Shown here: piece after piece, positions 24,077-31,491 of the stretch
Layout of the letters: each line of letters opens with the position of its first letter
Position numbering within the stretch: the first letter of the stretch is position 1
IMG/VR virus record: IMGVR_UViG_3300046492_000179
Coordinates: 1-39,284 of that record
Origin: a virus
Strand: one strand, 5' to 3'
Length of the DNA: 39,284 bases
The notes under the pieces: model-generated
What the model was told of the DNA's origin: nothing
The model's database searches: none
The model's input: the letters and a program-made list of their open reading frames with translations, nothing else
Made by a program: the position numbers and the translations under genes

Positions 24077-26191
24077 TCACGGGGTTGCGGCCGGTGGTTG
24101 CGCCATCTGCTGCGCCGCCTGCTGTTCGGCCAGGGCCGCCTGGCGCTGCTCCAGCCCGTGCGCGCCGAGCTGGGTCGCCAGATCCACCGCATGCTGCTCG
24201 CGACCCTGCTCGACCCCGGCCAGGGTGGCGATGGTGTCGGCGTTGGTCTGGCCGACCTTCGCTTCGGTCAGCAGCGCGTCGGCGTCGGCTTTCTTGGCGT
24301 CGGCCAGCGCCTTGGCGGCCGAGGCTTGCAGGAACTGGGCATTCGGATCCGGCGCGGCATTGGTCTGCTCCTGCGCCAGCGCCGCCTTTTCCTCGTCGGT
24401 CGGCTTGACCACGCCCATCCGCACCATCTTGTTGCGGAAGAAGTCGCGCACGTCGGCCAGTCCCTCGCCTTCCATGTTGAGCATCGACATCGACGACAGC
24501 ACCGCCAGGGTTTCCGGGTCCTGCGTGACCTGCATCATCCCGGTCAGCGCGCGCACGGTGGCGGCGCGCTTGCTGGAGCTGGACGGGCCGACCTCGACAT
24601 TCACATCGAACTTGGCCTTGCCCAGATCGTTTTCCAGCACATGGGCGCCGGACTCGTCCACGGTGGGCCGGTACAATTCAATGCTGCCGACCGCGCCGTC
24701 GTGGCTGACCGATTTCATCTTGCGGCCGTCCTCGACGTACACGTCCTTGGCCATGCCGAGCCAGACTTCCCCGATGCGCTTGACCGCCTTGGCGAAGTTG
24801 TCCATGTAGATATAGGTCTGCATGTCGAGCTTGTTCTGCACCAGCTCGACCGCCTTGGCCGACACGTTCGCCTGGATCTGCTCGCCCGCCTGCTGGTTGC
24901 CCAGCAAGTCCTGCAAGTCCTGTTCCGAAATCTGCATCAGCCCGGCCATCGCGGGCGGGATCAGCGGCGCCTTGGTGTAGCCAATCGGCCCGGCCGGCAG
25001 TTTCTGGCCGTTGGCGTCGGTCATCGGGTTGACCAGCAGGTACGGGTAGCGCTCGATGTTGTCGGCCGACCACATGCCGGTATGGCCCAGCATCTGCTCG
25101 GGGGTGAAGATCGGTTTTTCGACGTCGAAGCGGGCCGCCATCTCGGCCAGCCACGAACGCAGCATGTTGGCCAGTTGCTGGGCGTCCTTGGCCAGCCGTA
25201 CGTGCCCCATGCAGCGCTCGACCCCGTCCACGAACCAGCGCTTGCCGTAGAACGGGACAATGGGAATGTGGCAACCGGCGATCAGGCCGCCATCCTCCAG
25301 CACCTTGTTGCCGGACAGGATGTACTTGTGGACCCGCTGCACCGTGATGCGCTTGCTGCGCACCGCGCGAAAGCCGGTGGCCTGCAATTCCGCGCGCTTG
25401 CCTTCGGCGTCCAGTTCCTCATCCGTGAAGCGCAACTCGTTCGGCTCGCCCTCGCCCAAGGCCATGCCCTGAAACACGTGGACGGTCTGGGTCTGCTGCT
25501 CGATCTCGTAGTATTCGGCCACGTACACCGCTTCCGGCGTGGCCCAGTCGAATTCGCTCTGGTGGATCTGCTTGTCCCATGTGGCCGGGTTGTCGTCGTA
25601 TTTCTCGGTGTAGGCGTCGCGGCTCATGCCGGTCAGCACCACGCCCCATTGGGCGTCGGCCTTGTCCTGGCGCTTGGCGTCGAGGTCGAAGAACACGCAC
25701 GCATCGGCGTCGGTGACCGGGATGATCTTGATGCGCTGGCGGGTGTCGTCCTCGTCGGCGTCGTCCTCGTAGCAGGTGGTCAGGCGGCAGGCGCCGAACC
25801 CGCCCGACACGCCCTCGTCGAACATGTTGTCGTAGGCTTCCTGCGCGCCCGAGTCCTGCTCGTCGGCGCGAAACAGGCCGTCGCAGGCGTCGGCCAGCCG
25901 GTCGTTCTGGGAACCGTCCTTGCTGGTGAAGTCGACCGTGATGCGGTTGGCGCGGTACTCGTTGAAGATGCGGATCACCGCCAGGTGCACCTTGTTCATC
26001 TCGAAGCGCGGCTTGTTGGCGAACTGCTCGCCGAGCTTGCCCTCCCATTGCGCCCCGGTGACCGAGGCGAAGCGCCGGTCTTGCAGGCACTGGAGCCGCT
26101 CGCCACCCAGCGTGGCCTGCGCCTTGTTGATGCGGCTGTAGGCGCGCGCATGGACGCGTTTCAGGCGTTCTTCCTTAGAAATCCCAGACAT
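24077..26191 (-). CDS. portal protein, P22 gp1 type (704 aa)
   Basis: Dodecameric portal through which DNA enters and leaves the head. The length is close to P22 gp1 (725 aa). P22-portal-like parts are RPRFEMNKVHLAVIRIFNEY-type sequence near residue 55, DKRFAWFD-like ADACVFFDLDAKRQDKAD (about 170-187), and VDGVERCMGHVRLAKDAQQL (about 329-348). The C-terminal ~120 residues are Gln/Ala-rich and helical, like the P22 portal barrel (KALADAKKADADALLTEAKV; EQRQAALAEQQAAQQMAQ). I chose the ATG at 26191 (MSGISKEERL), as in related portals, although its RBS is weak. Confidence 0.88.
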   Translation of the reverse strand: MSGISKEERLKRVHARAYSRINKAQATLGGERLQCLQDRRFASVTGAQWEGKLGEQFANKPRFEMNKVHLAVIRIFNEYRANRITVDFTSKDGSQNDRLADACDGLFRADEQDSGAQEAYDNMFDEGVSGGFGACRLTTCYEDDADEDDTRQRIKIIPVTDADACVFFDLDAKRQDKADAQWGVVLTGMSRDAYTEKYDDNPATWDKQIHQSEFDWATPEAVYVAEYYEIEQQTQTVHVFQGMALGEGEPNELRFTDEELDAEGKRAELQATGFRAVRSKRITVQRVHKYILSGNKVLEDGGLIAGCHIPIVPFYGKRWFVDGVERCMGHVRLAKDAQQLANMLRSWLAEMAARFDVEKPIFTPEQMLGHTGMWSADNIERYPYLLVNPMTDANGQKLPAGPIGYTKAPLIPPAMAGLMQISEQDLQDLLGNQQAGEQIQANVSAKAVELVQNKLDMQTYIYMDNFAKAVKRIGEVWLGMAKDVYVEDGRKMKSVSHDGAVGSIELYRPTVDESGAHVLENDLGKAKFDVNVEVGPSSSSKRAATVRALTGMMQVTQDPETLAVLSSMSMLNMEGEGLADVRDFFRNKMVRMGVVKPTDEEKAALAQEQTNAAPDPNAQFLQASAAKALADAKKADADALLTEAKVGQTNADTIATLAGVEQGREQHAVDLATQLGAHGLEQRQAALAEQQAAQQMAQPPAATP

Positions 26192-26218
26192 AGCGCGCGG
26201 CCCTTTTTTATTGCAATA

Positions 26219-26268
26219 CCGATAGTTTAACGCTATCGCTTGCAAAAGGGAAAGAAATGCGCTATCGG
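26219..26268 (-). promoter_or_regulatory. competing hairpin arms between large terminase and portal genes
   Basis: On the minus strand, two 5' arms, CCGATAG (26268-26262, overlapping the terminase stop codon) and CGATAG (26238-26233), can each pair with one 3' arm, CTATCGG (26225-26219). The two hairpins are mutually exclusive. No U-tract follows, so it is not a standard terminator. Confidence 0.45.
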
Positions 26269-27683
26269 CGCCATGCGGAGCGGATCGGCTCCGGCATCAC
26301 CGATTGGACCGGGGGCGGCTTGTCGCGGCTCATGAAGCACATCATTAGGGCGTCGGCCATGTTCGGGGATGGGATCTTCTTGGCGCGCATTTCGTCCTTG
26401 CTGACCAGTTGGATCAGGCGCGAACCGGAGGTGCGCTTGCGCTGCTGGCGCACCAGTTCGGTCTTGAGTTGTTCCAGATCCTTGATCTCGGATGACAGGC
26501 TGATTAACTGGGCTGGATCGAAGTATTCGCCTTTGGTGACCGCCTTGTAGGTGTTCTCGAAGCGGTCGCGCAGCAGCCACCAGCCCATTGCGCGCAGGTT
26601 GCGAAACACATCTTCGTTGAGGCGGTCGTCCTTGTACTTGCCCGGCCATGGCGAATCCCCGGCCCCGAAGCCCTGCACCTCGATGTTGCGCCCGGCGATG
26701 CGCTCCTTCAGCCCGACCTTGACCCCGGCACCGACCCCGATGCTGTCGTACACGATCAGGTCGGCACGCTGGTCGAAGGCCTCGTCAAAAGCCCTGGCGA
26801 TGGCGTCGTCGATATCGCCGTCGCTCCACTTGCGCACGTCCTCCACGAACATGCCGTAGCGGCGGGCGGTGGCCTTGGCGTCGCTGCCGGCGTCGGCCGG
26901 GTCGAAGCCGAGTACCCGCTCGCCGCGTGGCTTGTAGTGCAGCCTGAGGTGGGCGTCGATGGCGGCGTCGAACCATTCCGGTTCGATCACCGAGTCCTCG
27001 TAGTCGGCGTTGCACTCGCCTTCCCACACGTGCAGGTATTTCTTGTAGTTGTGCGCCTTGTCGCGCTCCATCTCGATGCGCAGCACTTCCGGGAACTTCG
27101 GATTGTCGCGGTACGACACCCGGCGCACGTAGGTGTAGTCGTCCTCGTAATAGCCCTGCGCGCGGATGGTGTCGAGGTAGGGCAGCACGAAGCGGGTATA
27201 GGTCGGGGCGTCGATCTCGTTCGGGTTGAAGCTGATCCAGATTTCCGAATCAGCCTCGCGCACGGTTGGTATCAAGACTTTCCAAGTGTCGTCGCTGACG
27301 TTCTCGGCTTCCTCGATCCAAACCTTGTTAAAGCCGAACTTGGACTTGAGCGAGGTGACGTTGCGCGCCAGGCCGACGAACTTGAAGCAGGAGCCATTGC
27401 GCCCGTAGATGCCGTCGTTCTGGCACTTGAAGAAGTCGCCCAGCCCGAACTTGGCAATCTTCGCCTCGATCAGCGCATACGAGGATTCCTCCAGCGAGTT
27501 CTGGAATTCGCGCCCGCACAGGATCTTGTCGCCGTGCTGCCAGGCGTACCAGACCAGGATTTCCGCGATCTCTTCCGACTTGGCACCGCCCCGGCCGCCG
27601 AATGCGACCTTGATCCGTTTCGGGTACAGCAGGAACTCGAACGCCTCGAACAGCTCGATTTCGAGTGGCGCGACGTCGCTCAT
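26262..27683 (-). CDS. terminase large subunit (473 aa)
   Basis: DNA-packaging motor and nuclease. ATPase: Walker A GGRGGAKS (29-36), Walker B KVWIEEAE (120-127) and coupling motif SFNP (151-154). RNase-H-like nuclease: VLGFDPADAGSD with D261, VYDSIGVG with D313, and SPNMADAL with D444. The layout is that of the PBSX/Terminase_3 group. It overlaps the small-subunit gene by 4 bp and precedes the portal gene, as in headful-packaging phages. Headful (pac) packaging is inferred from the P22-like set, not proven. Confidence 0.93.
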   Translation of the reverse strand: MSDVAPLEIELFEAFEFLLYPKRIKVAFGGRGGAKSEEIAEILVWYAWQHGDKILCGREFQNSLEESSYALIEAKIAKFGLGDFFKCQNDGIYGRNGSCFKFVGLARNVTSLKSKFGFNKVWIEEAENVSDDTWKVLIPTVREADSEIWISFNPNEIDAPTYTRFVLPYLDTIRAQGYYEDDYTYVRRVSYRDNPKFPEVLRIEMERDKAHNYKKYLHVWEGECNADYEDSVIEPEWFDAAIDAHLRLHYKPRGERVLGFDPADAGSDAKATARRYGMFVEDVRKWSDGDIDDAIARAFDEAFDQRADLIVYDSIGVGAGVKVGLKERIAGRNIEVQGFGAGDSPWPGKYKDDRLNEDVFRNLRAMGWWLLRDRFENTYKAVTKGEYFDPAQLISLSSEIKDLEQLKTELVRQQRKRTSGSRLIQLVSKDEMRAKKIPSPNMADALMMCFMSRDKPPPVQSVMPEPIRSAWRR

Positions 27684-28303
27684 TCCGGGCGCACGATCTT
27701 GAATACCGCGCCGCGCGCCGGATTGCTGCCAGGACTGTCACCATCGGCGGCATTGGCCAGCCCGTAGGCCTCGCGCTCCAGTCCGATCAGCGTCTTGAGG
27801 GTGTCGGCCAGCTTCTTCATGCTGTCGATGCGGCCAGCGCTGGAGATGACGCGGCGGTAAATGTCGTTGCGCTTGTCCTGTGCCTTGTCGTCCTCGCTGC
27901 GCAGCAGTTCCCCGAGTTCCTCGAACAGTTCTGGGTTGGCGGTCTCATGCTCCAGTTCGGCCAGCAGGTCGAGCGACACATTACGGGCGCGGGAAATGTC
28001 CTTGCGGTGCGCCAGCCGGATATTGGCAATCGCCAGCGCGTTCGATTCGACAATGACCCGTTCGGTTTCCAGCCGCTGATTGGCAACCTCTTTGGAAACC
28101 TCGGCTTTGGAAACCAGCGCTTCGGCCTTGGCCTTGATCCTGGCGGTGAGGTCGCGCTCCCATCCTTCCTTCTTCGCGCGCTTGCTGACGGCGGTATGTG
28201 AGATGCCTTGGGAATCCGCGATTTCCCGTACCGATAGCAGCCCGGCGCGGTAGTCGTACTCGACCCGCTCCCAGTCTGTTTGCCGCTTGCTTTCCTCTGC
28301 CAT
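27680..28303 (-). CDS. terminase small subunit (207 aa)
   Basis: DNA-recognition subunit that selects phage DNA for packaging. An N-terminal helix-turn-helix reads LSVREIADSQGISHTAVSKR (about 23-42) and continues KKEGWERDL. A long helical oligomerisation part follows (KAEALVSKAEVSKEVANQRL; NVSLDLLAELEHETAN). I chose the ATG at 28303, preceded by GAAGGA. The large subunit gene follows directly with a 4-bp overlap. The pac or cos site is often inside or near this gene but cannot be identified here. Confidence 0.88.
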   Translation of the reverse strand: MAEESKRQTDWERVEYDYRAGLLSVREIADSQGISHTAVSKRAKKEGWERDLTARIKAKAEALVSKAEVSKEVANQRLETERVIVESNALAIANIRLAHRKDISRARNVSLDLLAELEHETANPELFEELGELLRSEDDKAQDKRNDIYRRVISSAGRIDSMKKLADTLKTLIGLEREAYGLANAADGDSPGSNPARGAVFKIVRPE

Positions 28304-28346
28304 GCTGTCCTTCCCCTGCGAGATACCGTCCCGCGACCGTATGGAA

Positions 28347-28375
28347 AGCATAACATGGAACGTTGCTTAGACGAA
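28347..28375 (-). promoter_or_regulatory. possible weak promoter for packaging genes
   Basis: On the minus strand, TTCGTC (28375-28370) and TATGCT (28352-28347) have a 17-bp spacer and begin right after a terminator. Match to the sigma70 consensus is only moderate. Position between a terminator and the small terminase gene is the main argument. Confidence 0.35.
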
Positions 28376-28407
28376 AAAATCCCCACCGGCATTGCTGCGC
28401 GGCGGGG
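28374..28407 (-). terminator. rho-independent terminator ending early leftward transcription
   Basis: On the minus strand, CCCCGCCG (28407-28400) and CGGTGGGG (28388-28381) form an 8-bp stem with one G-T pair and an 11-nt loop, followed by A and TTTTTT (28379-28374). It separates the early genes (28.8-33.3 kb) from the packaging genes. Confidence 0.85.
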
Positions 28408-28424
28408 CAACGTCCAAACTGATG

Positions 28425-28775
28425 CTATTTCGTGGCCCAGTTGGCTATGGCGCGTTTGATCGGCCCCGAAACTGGCGAACTCCGCATAAGCGGGCGTCCG
28501 GAATTCTGTTTGGCGCATCCGGCGCGGCTGATACCCCGGAGATACCGGGTAAGGGAGCCGCTTCCCAAACCGAGATGCGCGCACCGGGGTTTGCCGACCA
28601 CCGGCTGCGGCGAGTGTTCAATGTGGTGGCCGGCGCTGATCCCGGCTTGCCGCTTCCTCGTCGTCGGCGGCTCATTCATTAGCGCATCAGCCTGCGCATT
28701 CACCACACGACTGGCGACTGGTGTAGAAGCCTTACAGAACGGACTACACCCGAACTGAACGCCATCAATCGCCAT
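28425..28775 (-). CDS. doubtful hypothetical gene (116 aa)
   Basis: An open frame fills most of the otherwise gene-free 28304-28824 stretch and ends 18 bp before the terminator. It begins MAIDGVQFGCSPFCKAST and is rich in Pro, Ser, Arg and Gly (EPPTTRKRQAGISAGHHI) with no clear hydrophobic core. There is no good RBS before the ATG at 28775, and third-position bias is weak. The opposite strand is also open over much of the region. A structured RNA is an equal or better explanation for this stretch. Confidence 0.25.
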   Translation of the reverse strand: MAIDGVQFGCSPFCKASTPVASRVVNAQADALMNEPPTTRKRQAGISAGHHIEHSPQPVVGKPRCAHLGLGSGSLTRYLRGISRAGCAKQNSGRPLMRSSPVSGPIKRAIANWATK

Positions 28776-28802
28776 GCGTATGGTGACTGGTTACGCCAGT
28801 CA
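28720..28802 (-). ncRNA. hairpin-rich segment, candidate structured RNA
   Basis: Two perfect stem-loops occur within 83 bp: GGTGTAG/CTACACC (28720-28726 with 28744-28750, 17-nt loop) and TGACTGG/CCAGTCA (28784-28790 with 28796-28802, 5-nt loop). With the terminator at 28374-28407 on the minus strand, the region could give a short non-coding RNA or a structured 3' UTR of the early transcript. No tRNA-like cloverleaf was found. Confidence 0.3.
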
Positions 28803-28824
28803 GGCGGCTGCGTTAATTCTGCCC

Positions 28825-28929
28825 TTATTTCTGTTTCTGATCAACATCTTTCGGTGCCGGGATGAGCGGCCAGCGACAGGTTTCTGGCCGGTGGCCGGAG
28901 CCGCCGCAGCGCGGGCATTCGTGCGTCAT
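28825..28929 (-). CDS. micro-protein with zinc-knuckle motif (34 aa)
   Basis: The tiny gene's ATG overlaps the stop of the upstream gene (ATGA). The peptide reads MTHECPRCGGSGHRPETC and continues RWPLIPAPK. The C-x2-C-x4-H-x4-C spacing (C5, C8, H13, C18) is that of a CCHC zinc knuckle. It is the last convincing gene of the early leftward operon. Nucleic-acid binding is plausible but unproven. Confidence 0.6.
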   Translation of the reverse strand: MTHECPRCGGSGHRPETCRWPLIPAPKDVDQKQK

Positions 28930-29081
28930 GCGGTCACCGTGCCGATGATGGCAACCGCGATGATGATCAGCCACAGCGGGATCAGCCATGCCCATGCCGT
29001 GCCGGAATACTGGTCAACCGGACAATCGCGGCCTTGGCGCGGGCAATCTCCTGAGCCATTGCAGCATTCGTCGCGCTTCAT
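28926..29081 (-). CDS. small membrane protein with Cys-rich head (51 aa)
   Basis: The N-terminal half holds four cysteines (CCNGSGDCPRQGRDC, residues 6-20) and is followed by one membrane helix, AWAWLIPLWLIIIAVAIIGTV, that reaches the C-terminus. A single-span protein is predicted. The ATG at 29081 and the stop both overlap neighbours. Function unknown. Confidence 0.65.
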   Translation of the reverse strand: MKRDECCNGSGDCPRQGRDCPVDQYSGTAWAWLIPLWLIIIAVAIIGTVTA

Positions 29082-29320
29082 GCGCCTCCCTTGGCCTTGG
29101 CCTTGAGCTGGTCGATCTGGACGCCCAATTTTGCACGCTTCTGTTCCAACTTGGCAATCTCGGCGTGCAGCGCGTGGCGCTCGGCGGCTGCCAGGTTGAC
29201 CAGTCGGCGGCATTCGGGGTCGCGGCTGATCGTGCTCTTGTCGGCCCCGCTCAGGCGCGCGGCGTCGGCCGGCTTCCTGCCCTGCCGGATCAGGTCGCGG
29301 GCGGCTTGGATTTTGCTCAT
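29078..29320 (-). CDS. HTH plus coiled-coil small protein (80 aa)
   Basis: Residues ~15-35 (RKPADAARLSGADKSTISRD) look like a Myb- or resolvase-type helix-turn-helix. A coiled coil follows (LAAAERHALHAEIAKLEQKR; LGVQIDQLKAKAKGG). It is probably a dimeric DNA-binding protein and could modulate early or late transcription. The ATG at 29320 overlaps the upstream stop (ATGA). Confidence 0.65.
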   Translation of the reverse strand: MSKIQAARDLIRQGRKPADAARLSGADKSTISRDPECRRLVNLAAAERHALHAEIAKLEQKRAKLGVQIDQLKAKAKGGA

Positions 29321-29619
29321 GGCATAGCCTTTCCGATCTCGGCAGCAGCGCGCACGATGGCGCGGCGGGTAGCGACATACGGGTCGTCGAAATGTGCTTC
29401 TGCGCTGAACCCTTGCTGGCTCTCTGCGTCCGTTAGATTGCCGTCGATGTGGGGCGTGATCCGCAGTTTTACCGCCAGCCGCAGCGCGTCGCCGTCGTCG
29501 GTGAGCGGGTTCCATGCTTCATCATCTTCCAACCACTCGGCTTTGTATGGCACAAGGTGGCTCTCCCCTGCCGCCTTGGCTGCCAGTTCCAGCAGCTCGC
29601 GGTCGCTCTCGTTACTCAT
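29317..29619 (-). CDS. hypothetical phage protein (100 aa)
   Basis: Contains ELLELAAKAAGESHLVPYKA, AWNPLTDDGDALRLAVKLRI and DDPYVATRRAIVRAAAEIGK. The 'W-NPL-DDGDALRLAVKL' pattern recurs in many short phage proteins of unknown role. It overlaps the upstream gene by 8 bp and the downstream one by 4 bp. Confidence 0.75.
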   Translation of the reverse strand: MSNESDRELLELAAKAAGESHLVPYKAEWLEDDEAWNPLTDDGDALRLAVKLRITPHIDGNLTDAESQQGFSAEAHFDDPYVATRRAIVRAAAEIGKAMP

Positions 29620-29842
29620 GTGCTATGCCTTTCTGCTTCATCGTCTCGTCGGCAATCGCCAGCAGGCGCCCCAGGTTGAGCGAGCGGAAGTGGATGCTGG
29701 CCGCCAGGTGCCCGGTCGGGGTATCCGGGTACGGGTGGGTTTCGCAAATCCCGCCGCCGAAGATCGCCACCTTCGGGCCGGACAGCACCACGCCGAAACG
29801 GTGGGCACCGCTCATGAACAGCTTGCAGCTGGCATCAAACAT
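29612..29842 (-). CDS. hypothetical phage protein (76 aa)
   Basis: Small protein beginning MFDASCKLFMSGAHRFGVV, with FGGGICETHPYPDTPTGHLA in the middle and a helical C-terminus. Good SD (CAGGAG) before the ATG at 29842. No domain recognised. Confidence 0.65.
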   Translation of the reverse strand: MFDASCKLFMSGAHRFGVVLSGPKVAIFGGGICETHPYPDTPTGHLAASIHFRSLNLGRLLAIADETMKQKGIAHE

Positions 29843-29883
29843 GGTGGCTCCTGTGGCCCGCCGAAGCGGGCGCGGGGTTGGTG

Positions 29884-30051
29884 TTAGGCGCGGCCAGCCA
29901 GGAAGCTGCCGAAGTATGCGGCCTGCGCTTGCGGGATTGCAGCCAGGGCGGCAGCCTTATCGGCCTCGCTCATGCCGCTGTACGTCGCGGCGGCTTGCTC
30001 CAGGTAATCGCATTCGATTGCCTGCACGAACTCTTTGATTTGCTTGCTCAT
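29884..30051 (-). CDS. small helical phage protein (55 aa)
   Basis: First gene after a strong promoter. It begins MSKQIKEFVQAIECDYLEQA and ends AQAAYFGSFLAGRA, so it is largely helical and Ala-rich. GAGAAG precedes the ATG at 30051. Function unknown; as the first product of a strong early promoter it may be made in quantity. Confidence 0.6.
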   Translation of the reverse strand: MSKQIKEFVQAIECDYLEQAAATYSGMSEADKAAALAAIPQAQAAYFGSFLAGRA

Positions 30052-30098
30052 TTTTCTTCTCCAGTTCTCGCCGCGCCCAGTGCGCTGCCCATGAACGT

Positions 30099-30127
30099 AC
30101 TATCCTCCCATTACACAACTCTGTCAA
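30099..30127 (-). promoter_or_regulatory. strong sigma70-type early promoter
   Basis: On the minus strand, a perfect TTGACA (30127-30122) and GATAGT (30104-30099) have a 17-bp spacer in an 83-bp AT-rich gap. It would boost transcription of the small genes 30051 to 28825. Confidence 0.7.
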
Positions 30128-30134
30128 CACCTTT

Positions 30135-30353
30135 CTACACTTTGTTGGCATTTTGTTGCGCCATCCAGCGGCCCCGCGCCTGCCGCTCGGCCAGTGGCGC
30201 GCGGTCGTACGCGATGCAGTACGGACCATCGAAGCGCACCAACGGCTCCACCGGGCCGCGCTCGCCGTCGAAGCCGTGGCAGGGCGCGAGGCCGTGCGTG
30301 GCCTGCTGGTAGGCGTAATGGCGGCACTCGCCGCAGGTGGCGCCCCGGCTCAT
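30135..30353 (-). CDS. small Cys-rich protein (72 aa)
   Basis: The N-terminus TCGECRHYAYQQATHGLAPC has C-x2-C-x2-H and a later C (residues 7, 10, 13, 25); another C lies in GPYCIAYD. This fits a small zinc-binding phage protein. The C-terminus is basic and helical (LAERQARGRWMAQQNA). The ATG overlaps the upstream stop. Confidence 0.65.
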   Translation of the reverse strand: MSRGATCGECRHYAYQQATHGLAPCHGFDGERGPVEPLVRFDGPYCIAYDRAPLAERQARGRWMAQQNANKV

Positions 30354-30517
30354 GGCTGCGCCGCTTCCTCGGCCGCTTCCCGTGCCAGGCTGCCCGCCAG
30401 CAGCAAGTCGCGGCTGACCTCCAGCTGCTTGGCGCGGTGGGCGTGGATGCTCATCTTGGCCTGCTCGGTGGCGGTGGGCTGGTGCGGCTCATGGTCGTCG
30501 TGCTCGGGCATTGTCAT
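30350..30517 (-). CDS. small acidic helical protein (55 aa)
   Basis: Begins MTMPEHDDHEPHQPTATEQA and continues with a helix (AKQLEVSRDLLLAGSLAREA). AGGGAG RBS before the ATG at 30517. The His/Asp-rich start could bind metal. Unknown function; coupled to the next gene by a 4-bp overlap. Confidence 0.6.
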   Translation of the reverse strand: MTMPEHDDHEPHQPTATEQAKMSIHAHRAKQLEVSRDLLLAGSLAREAAEEAAQP

Positions 30518-30535
30518 CGGGTGTCTCCCTGGTTA

Positions 30536-31243
30536 TTAGGCGGCGTCTAGTAAATCGGCTTGCGTGTATTGTTTTTTCCAAAAGGGGGAGCATTGAATTG
30601 CATCCCACCTGTCGGCCATTTCGCGCGGTGTTTTTGTACGGCTGCTGTGATTGCGTGCAATGTCGGTGCTATCGACGCTGGAAAACGGATAGCCCCAGCG
30701 CGCGGCGTTCATCCCGCGCAGCATGTGCAGCCAAGCTGGTACGCGCCCGGTCTGACAAATCGCGTTCATGGCCTCGGTCATGCGGTGATGCCAGTTCATC
30801 GCCCCGACGACTTGGAATTGCGCCGACGAGCCAATGCAAACCCGCTCCCACTCGTCACATAGCCTCTTGAGGCGGTCGATTGGCTCGTGCATGTGCCATA
30901 CCGGCGCGCCGCGCTGCCCGTGCGGCCATTGCGCAATTAAGATGTCGTTCTGCGCGGCGTCTCCCATAATCACATCGGGGATCACCGCCCAAGTGGTACG
31001 CCAAGCCAGCCACTTTTCGCAGAACTCGTAGAACTCGTGCCAGTTGCTGCGCGGGGCCTTGCCTTCCTTCATGGCGCGCATCCAGTCGGTAAAAGCGCCG
31101 TTATCCACCATATTCCCTTGGCCGTGGTCGTGGCACCACTGGATATCGTCGGGACGCTCCCACGAAACACAGAAGAACCGCCCCGCCAGCTCAGACAGAG
31201 CCTTGCGCGGCGTGATCGGCGTTCCGTGGTAGTGGATGGTCAT
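30536..31243 (-). CDS. TGT/DpdA-like nucleoside transglycosylase-fold protein (235 aa)
   Basis: Reads as a TIM-barrel of the tRNA-guanine transglycosylase superfamily, to which DpdA (inserts 7-deazaguanines into DNA) belongs. Candidate catalytic parts in family order are VDNGAF with D47 (compare DSGG/DSGAF), VIPDVIMGD (D90), APVWHMHE at the place of the base-binding Gln motif, VCIGSSAQF (G138), LHMLRGMN (H173) and SSVDSTD with D191, the expected nucleophile place. The base exchanged and whether the target is DNA or tRNA are unknown. No preQ0 synthesis genes are in the window, so it would depend on host precursor. The start at 31243 overlaps the upstream stop. Confidence 0.6.
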   Translation of the reverse strand: MTIHYHGTPITPRKALSELAGRFFCVSWERPDDIQWCHDHGQGNMVDNGAFTDWMRAMKEGKAPRSNWHEFYEFCEKWLAWRTTWAVIPDVIMGDAAQNDILIAQWPHGQRGAPVWHMHEPIDRLKRLCDEWERVCIGSSAQFQVVGAMNWHHRMTEAMNAICQTGRVPAWLHMLRGMNAARWGYPFSSVDSTDIARNHSSRTKTPREMADRWDAIQCSPFWKKQYTQADLLDAA

Positions 31244-31491
31244 GCTTCGACGCAGCGGTGCGTTTCGATATCGACGCCGTGATGGTGCGCCTTGAGCATT
31301 ACCTGCGTGCCGGGGAATTGCCTGGCGAGGTCGTCGGTCAGGGGTTCTTGGAATTCCTGCGCATAGATCGCCACCGCAGCGATGATCTTTTCGACGTAGA
31401 TCATTTTGGGGGACCGAATCTCTAATTGGCAAATGATCGGCTGCTTGTTGTTCGGGCATGCACAGACAAATTGATGACGATAAATATTCAT
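31240..31491 (-). CDS. hypothetical protein with AHHHGVDIE motif (83 aa)
   Basis: Small protein with two Cys near the start (FVCACPNNKQPIICQLEI), a helix (YVEKIIAAVAIYAQEFQEPL) and a striking C-terminal VMLKAHHHGVDIETHR. The three His and Asp/Glu could bind metal. It is translationally coupled to the TGT/DpdA-like gene (ATGA), so a joint role is possible. No family recognised with confidence. Confidence 0.7.
   Translation of the reverse strand: MNIYRHQFVCACPNNKQPIICQLEIRSPKMIYVEKIIAAVAIYAQEFQEPLTDDLARQFPGTQVMLKAHHHGVDIETHRCVEA

Noticed and set aside
24053-26230. 725-codon open frame on the plus strand
   Set aside because: Exact shadow of the portal gene on the other strand.
28408-28824. tRNA or CRISPR in the gene-poor stretch
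   Set aside because: No cloverleaf, no T-loop sequence and no regularly spaced repeats with spacers; only isolated hairpins.
31102-31110. TTATCCACC as a DnaA box
   Set aside because: Single imperfect match inside the TGT-like coding sequence, with no second box nearby.
30536-31491. Complete 7-deazaguanine synthesis cluster
   Set aside because: The 83-aa neighbour does not show QueD, QueE, QueC or FolE motifs; only the transferase-like protein can be supported.
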